A DNA stretch of 10,435 nt from an uncultured Treponema sp. (GTDB lineage Bacteria; Spirochaetota; Spirochaetia; Treponematales; Treponemataceae), in assembly GCA_946538795.1 (NCBI GenBank), contig CAMNGY010000015.1, positions 1-10,435 of the forward strand. The letters are read 5' to 3'. Shown piece after piece: positions 6,364 to 10,435 of the stretch; the stretch's first letter is position 1, and every line of letters begins with the position of its first letter. The translations under genes and the position numbers were made by a program. The notes beneath the pieces were generated by a model. That model was not told the origin of the DNA. It ran no database searches and worked only from the letters and a program-made list of their open reading frames with translations.

Positions 6364-7686
6364 ATGAACATCGGAATAATCGGCCTGGGCTATGTCGGCC
6401 TGACGCTTGGCATTGCGGCGGCTGACAAAGGCATAAACGTATACGGCATAGAGGTCAACCAGCACATAAAGGATTGCCTCGCGCAGGGGAAGGCTCACTT
6501 CTACGAGCCGGGAATAGACAACATGATCCGCCGTTACAGCGGCAAGCTCTTCCATGTGGTGGAGAAATTCCCCAAGGACGTGACTTTCGATGCGTTTGTC
6601 ATAACCGTAGGGACCCCGCTCAAGGGCGGGGACGAGGGCAAGCAGCCCAACTTCGACTACATCCGGTCCGCGCTCAGGGACAGCGTGGGAGAGATTTATG
6701 ACGGGAGCCAGCTGGTCATCCTGCGCAGCACGGTCTCGGTCGGGACCACGAGGAAGATAGTCGTGCCATTCCTCTCCAAAATCTGCGGCAAGAAGGAGGA
6801 GGATATCCTCGTCGCCATGTGCCCGGAGCGCACCATAGAGGGAAACGCAATAGAGGAGCTGACCCACCTCCCGCAGGTCATCAGCGGGAACAACCAGAAA
6901 TCCCTTGAGATAGCGCAACGCCTTTTCCGCCACATGACCCCCTGCGTCGTCGAGGCCAGGAGCCTGGAGGAGGCGGAGCTGATAAAGCTGTACTGCAACA
7001 CCTACCGCGACATGACCTTCGCCATAGGGAACGCCTTCTGCATGGCCGCCCAGAAATTCGGGGTGGACGGCATCTCGGCCATAGAGCACGCCAACTACGG
7101 CTACGCTAGGAGCAACATCTGCAGGCCCGGCTTTGTCGCCGGCCCCTGCCTGGAGAAGGACGCGTACATACTCATAAACAACATGCCCGACTGCGACAGC
7201 AAGAGCTTCATACTGGCCGCCCGCAAGTTCAACGAGTCGCTTGAGGACCTGGTCGTGGCCTGGGTGCAGAAGAAGGTGGGAAGGCCTTCCGCCGGCAAGG
7301 TCATCGCCCTGAGCGGCATGGCCTTCAAGGGCCAGCCAGAGACATCCGATTTGCGCGGGTCAAGCTCTGTCTACATAGCGGAGAAGCTTAAGGACCTGGG
7401 CTACAGGATGAACCTGCACGACTTCGTTGCCCGGCCCGAGGACATGAAGGCCCTGGGCCTGGGCGAATACCACGCGGACCTGTACGAGGCATGCCGGGAC
7501 GCCTCGGCGCTCTTGGTTCTTAACAACCACAAGAAATATGGCTCCGTGCTGGAGCGCGAGGAGCTTCGCGCCAGGAAGACGGCGGACGGCGGGACGTTCG
7601 AGATTCTGGACTCCTGGAACGTATGCACGGAGCTGCACTACAGCGACGGCGTAAAGATTTCGACGCTGGGAAACATGGATATTTAA
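6364..7686 (+). CDS. Nucleotide-sugar 6-dehydrogenase (UDP-glucose/UDP-ManNAc/GDP-mannose dehydrogenase family)
   Basis: A 440-residue NAD-dependent enzyme that oxidises the C6 hydroxyl of a nucleotide sugar to a carboxylate, making a uronic-acid donor for surface glycans. The N-terminal Rossmann fold begins GIIGLGYVG (4-12). STVSVGTT at 122-129 and CPERTIEGNAIEEL at 153-166 resemble WecC-type UDP-N-acetylmannosamine dehydrogenases more than UDP-glucose dehydrogenases. K208 and N212 lie in ELIKLYCNT. The catalytic Cys262 is in GPCLEKD, where most relatives have GPCLPKD or GSCFPKD. The C-terminal domain has GMAFKGQPETSDLRGS (318-333). Length is normal for the family. It is the first gene of a four-gene run, and its ATG lies about 10 nt after a -10 box without an SD. 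The exact substrate is not decided by sequence. Confidence 0.92.
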   Translation: MNIGIIGLGYVGLTLGIAAADKGINVYGIEVNQHIKDCLAQGKAHFYEPGIDNMIRRYSGKLFHVVEKFPKDVTFDAFVITVGTPLKGGDEGKQPNFDYIRSALRDSVGEIYDGSQLVILRSTVSVGTTRKIVVPFLSKICGKKEEDILVAMCPERTIEGNAIEELTHLPQVISGNNQKSLEIAQRLFRHMTPCVVEARSLEEAELIKLYCNTYRDMTFAIGNAFCMAAQKFGVDGISAIEHANYGYARSNICRPGFVAGPCLEKDAYILINNMPDCDSKSFILAARKFNESLEDLVVAWVQKKVGRPSAGKVIALSGMAFKGQPETSDLRGSSSVYIAEKLKDLGYRMNLHDFVARPEDMKALGLGEYHADLYEACRDASALLVLNNHKKYGSVLEREELRARKTADGGTFEILDSWNVCTELHYSDGVKISTLGNMDI

Positions 7687-7696
7687 AAGAAACGCT

Positions 7697-8362
7697 ATGA
7701 GCGAGCTTCAGACATTGTATGCCAACCGTTTTTCTGAGCAGGCGGAGGCGCGTAAGAACAAAATATGGGTGGAAATCTGCCGCTACCTGCGCAGGCTGAT
7801 CCCTCAGGACGCGGGGACGGTCGTGGACGTGGCGGCCGGCTACTGCGACTTCATAAACAACATAGGCCTGGGCACGGAGAGGTTCGCCCTTGACCTGAAC
7901 CCCGACGTGCAGAAATACGCCGGGCCGGGCGTGACCGCTGTAGTCGGGGACGTGGAGGAGTGCATACGGGACCGCTTCGGCGGGGATTCCGTGTCGCTCT
8001 TTTTCATGAGCAACTTCCTTGAGCACATCCCCAAGGACAAGATAGAGTCCCTGCTGAGGGAGGAGCTGCGGGCGCTGAGGCCGGGCGGCGGGGTACTCAT
8101 CCTGACCCCGAACATCAAGTACGTGGGCGGGAAGTACTGGGACTTCTTTGACCACATCACGCCCCTGACCGAATGCTCCCTGGTGGAGGCGGCCGAGGCC
8201 GCCGGGTTCAGGACTGAGCTGGTCGTGAGTCGGTTCCTTCCGTTCACGACGAAAAGCAGGCTGCCGCAGGCACCCTGGATCGTCCGCCTGTACCTCATGC
8301 TCATGCCGCTGAGCGGGGCGCTCTTCGGCGAGCAGAGCCTGCTGCTTTTTAAGAAACAATAA
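7697..8362 (+). CDS. Class I SAM-dependent methyltransferase
   Basis: A 221-residue methyltransferase of the Methyltransf_11/23 type. SAM motif I is VVDVAAGYCDF (42-52). The acidic end of beta2 is ALDLNPD (64-70), and V83-D85 lies near the adenine site. FFMSNFLEHI (102-111) is the motif common to small-molecule and sugar methyltransferases. LRPGGGVLILTPN (127-139) and FFDHITPLTECSLVEAAEAAGF (150-171) complete the fold. The gene starts 10 nt after the dehydrogenase stop, with only a weak SD, so it probably relies on coupling to the upstream gene. Its place in the cassette suggests O- or N-methylation of the sugar or of the growing glycan, but the acceptor cannot be told from sequence. The C-terminus (194-218) is hydrophobic and may touch the membrane. 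Confidence 0.88.
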   Translation: MSELQTLYANRFSEQAEARKNKIWVEICRYLRRLIPQDAGTVVDVAAGYCDFINNIGLGTERFALDLNPDVQKYAGPGVTAVVGDVEECIRDRFGGDSVSLFFMSNFLEHIPKDKIESLLREELRALRPGGGVLILTPNIKYVGGKYWDFFDHITPLTECSLVEAAEAAGFRTELVVSRFLPFTTKSRLPQAPWIVRLYLMLMPLSGALFGEQSLLLFKKQ

Positions 8363-8377
8363 TTTTTGGAGGAAGCC

Positions 8378-9397
8378 ATGAAGATTTTGGTTACCGGCTC
8401 GGCCGGATTCATCGCCGGATATCTGGTGGACAACCTGCTCAGGCACGGGCACGAGGTTGTGGGGATAGACAACTACTCTAAGTACGGCAAGATAGAGAAG
8501 AGCTACGACAGCGACCCGCACTATCATTTCGTGGAGGGCGACTGCAAGGACACGGCCCTGATGAGGGACCTCATCGAGGACTGCGACCAGGTCATCGCGA
8601 TCGCGGCGATGATCGGGGGCATCACCTACTTCCATACATACGCATACGACCTCCTGGCGGAGAACGAGCGGATCCTGGCCTCCACCTATGACGCTGCGGT
8701 CTGGGCCTTCAAGAACAAGCACCTGAAGAAGGTCAACGTCCTGTCCTCGTCGATGGTCTACGAGAGCACTGACCACTATCCCACGGAGGAGGGCGACGAG
8801 TTCAGCTGCCCGCCGCCGCTCTCCACCTACGGCTTCCAGAAGCTTGCCTGCGAGTACTTCGCGAAGGGGGCCTGGGAGCAGTACCAGCTGCCCTACACGA
8901 TAATAAAGCCCTTCAACTGCGTCGGCACCGGCGAGCAGCGGGCCAAGAACGAGAAGGAGATAATGAGCGGCAACGTCAGGCTCGCGATGAGCCATGTCGT
9001 CCCGGACCTGATCCAGAAGGTTTACAAGGGGCAGGACCCGCTCCACATACTGGGCGAGGGCAACCAGATACGCCACTACACCTATGCCGGCGACCTGGCG
9101 GAGGGAATACGGCTGTGCGTGGAGCACCCCAAGGCCGTCAACGATGACTTCAACCTGTCCACCCCGGTCTCCACGACCGTAAGGGAGCTTGCCGAGAAGA
9201 TATGGCGCAAGCTGAAGGGAGACAAGCCCCTGTCCTTCGTGTCGGACCCAGCCTTCCACTACGACGTGCAGAAGCGCGTCCCGTCGGTGGAGAAGGCGAA
9301 GCGGATCCTAGGCTTCGAGGCGAAGACCAGCCTGGACGCGACCCTGGACGAGGTCATCCCCTGGGTCACGCACCAGATTGACCTGGGCAACATCTAG
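8378..9397 (+). CDS. NAD-dependent nucleotide-sugar epimerase/dehydratase (extended SDR)
   Basis: A 339-residue extended short-chain dehydrogenase/reductase, likely acting on a nucleotide sugar (epimerase, dehydratase or decarboxylase). The nucleotide-binding motif is VTGSAGFIAG at 5-14, where the third glycine of GxxGxxG is Ala13. D31 follows beta2 and should select NAD. The catalytic set is S124 in LSSSMVYES (122-130), Y151 and K155 in STYGFQK. KPFNCVGTGE (177-186) and the substrate-side RHYTYAGDLAEGI (232-244) are typical of the family. The start at 8378 is chosen because GGAGGA (8368-8373) lies 4 nt upstream. A TTG at 8366 would place the SD inside the gene. It starts 15 nt after the methyltransferase stop. 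Given the upstream dehydrogenase, the substrate may be a UDP-uronic acid, but this is inference. Confidence 0.92.
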   Translation: MKILVTGSAGFIAGYLVDNLLRHGHEVVGIDNYSKYGKIEKSYDSDPHYHFVEGDCKDTALMRDLIEDCDQVIAIAAMIGGITYFHTYAYDLLAENERILASTYDAAVWAFKNKHLKKVNVLSSSMVYESTDHYPTEEGDEFSCPPPLSTYGFQKLACEYFAKGAWEQYQLPYTIIKPFNCVGTGEQRAKNEKEIMSGNVRLAMSHVVPDLIQKVYKGQDPLHILGEGNQIRHYTYAGDLAEGIRLCVEHPKAVNDDFNLSTPVSTTVRELAEKIWRKLKGDKPLSFVSDPAFHYDVQKRVPSVEKAKRILGFEAKTSLDATLDEVIPWVTHQIDLGNI

Positions 9398-9405
9398 GAT
9401 TTGCC

Positions 9406-10113
9406 ATGCTCGGAATCGTAATCCCGGTTTACAACGAAAGCGACAACATAAAGAAGCTCTTTGACGCCATAGCGAAGGACATCCATTGCGAGATGGAGGT
9501 CCGCGTCGTCTACGACATGGACGAGGACACCACCCTGCCTGTCGTGGAAAGGATACGGGGAGACTACAGCTTCCCCATCGTCCTTTCCAAGAACAAGTTC
9601 GGACGGGGCGCGCTGAACGCGATACATTCGGGCATGGTTGACTCCGCCGGGGAGGCCGTTCTGGTGATGATGGCGGACCTGTCCGACAGCCTGTGGGTCG
9701 TGGACGACATGTATGCCAAGATACACAATGAGGGCTACGATGTCGTGTGCGGGTCCCGCTACATGAAGGGGGGCAAACAGCACGGCGGCCCGGCTTTCAA
9801 GGGATTCCTCTCCAGGATGGCGGGACTTTCGATGCACCTGCTTTCCGGCATACCGACGCATGACGTGACGAATTCCTTCAAGATGTACCGCAAGAGCTTT
9901 CTGGACACGCTCACGATCGAAAGTGACGGCGGCTTTGAGATAGGAATGGAAATAACCGTGAAGGCCTACCTGGGCGGCTACAAGGTGGGCGAGGTTCCGG
10001 CCGAATGGTTTGACCGGGACGACGGGGAGTCGCATTTCAGGCTCTGGGCCTGGTTGCCCCATTACCTGAAGTGGTACTTCAAGTGCATCTTCGGCAAGAA
10101 GAGCGCCCGCTGA
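9406..10113 (+). CDS. GT2 family glycosyltransferase, dolichyl/polyprenyl-phosphate sugar synthase-like
   Basis: A 235-residue GT-A fold glycosyltransferase that would use the nucleotide sugar made by the upstream genes. IVIPVYNESDNI at 4-15 is the family start. The usual DDGSxDxT is here VVYDMDEDTT (34-43). The metal-binding region is MMADLSDS (88-95) instead of the common DADLQ. CGSRYMKGGKQ (115-125), DVTNSFKMYRK (153-163) and a C-terminal EVPAEWFDRDDGESHFRL (196-213) fit the polyprenol-phosphate mannose/glucose synthase group. Only the catalytic domain is present. There is no C-terminal membrane pair, although the aromatic end (214-229) could sit at the membrane. It starts 8 nt after the epimerase stop, with TAGGA as SD. 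It is probably the last gene of the operon. Confidence 0.9.
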   Translation: MLGIVIPVYNESDNIKKLFDAIAKDIHCEMEVRVVYDMDEDTTLPVVERIRGDYSFPIVLSKNKFGRGALNAIHSGMVDSAGEAVLVMMADLSDSLWVVDDMYAKIHNEGYDVVCGSRYMKGGKQHGGPAFKGFLSRMAGLSMHLLSGIPTHDVTNSFKMYRKSFLDTLTIESDGGFEIGMEITVKAYLGGYKVGEVPAEWFDRDDGESHFRLWAWLPHYLKWYFKCIFGKKSAR

Positions 10114-10147
10114 GGGCATCTTTTGGCCCCTGGACGCCCGTTGACTT

Positions 10148-10176
10148 GACCGGGAAACTCTGGTCCGGCTGTTTTT
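10148..10176 (+). terminator. Weak candidate terminator of the sugar cassette
   Basis: GACC (10148-10151) can pair with GGTC (10162-10165), or CCGG (10150-10153) with CCGG (10165-10168). Five Ts follow at 10172-10176, after a GGCTG gap. The stems are short, so this is a tentative call. A second weak hairpin, GGGC/GCCC, lies at 10114-10129. Confidence 0.25.
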
Positions 10177-10186
10177 CCACTGGAAA
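10174..10186. repeat. Inverted repeat TTTCCA-C-TGGAAA overlapping a -35 box
   Basis: Perfect 6-bp arms around one base. The right arm TGGAAA (10181-10186) is itself the candidate -35 of the next promoter, so a protein bound here would compete with RNA polymerase. This is a candidate operator. The left arm includes the T-run of the candidate terminator. Confidence 0.4.
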
Positions 10187-10209
10187 TATACAGCATTTTG
10201 CTTTATAAT
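10181..10209 (+). promoter_or_regulatory. Promoter of the last, partial gene
   Basis: TGGAAA (10181-10186, 4 of 6) is followed by exactly 17 bp and a perfect -10 TATAAT (10204-10209). The predicted start at about 10215-10217 lies 2-4 nt before the ATG at 10219, and there is no SD in between. Confidence 0.6.
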
Positions 10210-10218
10210 AGATGTATC

Positions 10219-10435
10219 ATGGGGTCTGAAACAGGCAGGGCAGGCCGTAAGGCGCGTCTTTTTGTTGTTTTCCTTCTATCTTTCTCCCTCATAGTCTCCC
10301 GGGCCGGGGCAGAGATGTTCAAGGTCAGGCAGACCTTCATGCTTACCATTCCTGAGGAGGGGACTCCACAGACAGTCATGGCGAAGGCGGAGGACGCGAT
10401 TGTCATCACTTTGCCGGAGGACAAGAATTTCATAG
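10219..10435 (+). CDS. Secreted protein of unknown function, N-terminal part (cut by window end)
   Basis: An open frame of 72 codons from ATG at 10219 to the window edge, with no stop. Residues 1-31 look like a Sec signal peptide: basic RKAR near 10-13, hydrophobic core LFVVFLLSFSLIVS (14-27), then a likely cleavage site after RAGA. The mature start reads EMFKVRQTFMLTIPEEGTP, which suggests a beta-rich exported domain. I recall the look of spirochaete periplasmic proteins but cannot name a family. No lipobox Cys is present. The earlier ATG at 10212 meets a stop after five codons, and the next ATG in frame would cut off the signal peptide, so 10219 is the best start. There is no SD, and the perfect -10 box lies 9 nt upstream. 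It is transcribed separately from the sugar cassette. Confidence 0.7.
   Translation, partial: MGSETGRAGRKARLFVVFLLSFSLIVSRAGAEMFKVRQTFMLTIPEEGTPQTVMAKAEDAIVITLPEDKNFI

Noticed and set aside
6202..7089. Minus-strand open frame of 295 codons opposite the sugar dehydrogenase, running into the aldolase start
   Set aside because: It has no recognisable domain and covers a conserved gene and a promoter region. Shadow frame.
8366..8377. TTG start extending the epimerase by four residues
   Set aside because: It overlaps the SD. The ATG at 8378 begins exactly at the Rossmann strand as in relatives.
7520..9259. Minus-strand open frame of 579 codons opposite the methyltransferase and epimerase
   Set aside because: Its length is striking, but it is antisense to two well-supported genes. 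The product is rich in Leu/Val/Arg/Gln with no domain, as expected when GC-rich third positions suppress stops on the other strand.

Overview
This is a GC-rich bacterial chromosomal window with tightly packed genes, Shine-Dalgarno (SD) sites of the GGAGG type and sigma70-like promoters. A lipoprotein GH5 glucanase, a KDG kinase/KDPG aldolase pair and a bacterial surface-sugar cassette suggest an anaerobic, plant-fibre-associated Gram-negative bacterium. The overall look (lipoprotein enzyme, many ATA and AGG codons despite high GC, style of the last partial protein) makes me suspect a gut or rumen Treponema-like spirochaete. That is an impression, not proven by any marker gene here.

Left half, all on the minus strand. 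(1) Positions 1-342 hold the N-terminal part of a PyrK-like flavoprotein reductase subunit, with its promoter and SD. (2) Positions 494-1696 encode a secreted lipoprotein endoglucanase of family GH5. It has its own extended -10 promoter, which overlaps the end of the next gene. (3) Positions 1771-4236 are a metal-resistance operon: an ArsR/SmtB-type repressor with a complete alpha5 zinc site, then a P1B-type Zn/Cd/Pb ATPase whose N-terminus is a His/Asp/Glu/Cys tail instead of an HMA domain. (4) About 300 bp without a credible gene follow, holding the arsR promoter and candidate operator. (5) Positions 4542-6205 hold KDPG aldolase and KDG kinase, overlapping by ATGA and transcribed together. 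They turn 2-keto-3-deoxygluconate into pyruvate and glyceraldehyde 3-phosphate.

Right half, plus strand. A divergent promoter region (6206-6363) separates the KDG operon from four co-directional genes at 6364-10113: nucleotide-sugar 6-dehydrogenase, SAM methyltransferase, NAD-dependent sugar epimerase/dehydratase and GT2 glycosyltransferase. They look like one operon that makes a modified nucleotide sugar and transfers it, probably to a lipid carrier or surface glycan. A new promoter then drives a secreted protein of unknown function, cut by the window end.

The most interesting non-coding signals are three genes (4236, 6364, 10219) that lack an SD and have a -10 box only about 6-10 nt upstream of the ATG, as expected of leaderless or near-leaderless mRNAs. 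Other SD-bearing genes have normal leaders. A perfect three-copy, 11-bp-spaced repeat (CCGTGGAA) lies just upstream of the sugar-cassette promoter. I see no phage, IS element, CRISPR, tRNA or rRNA, and no convincing wholly new system.
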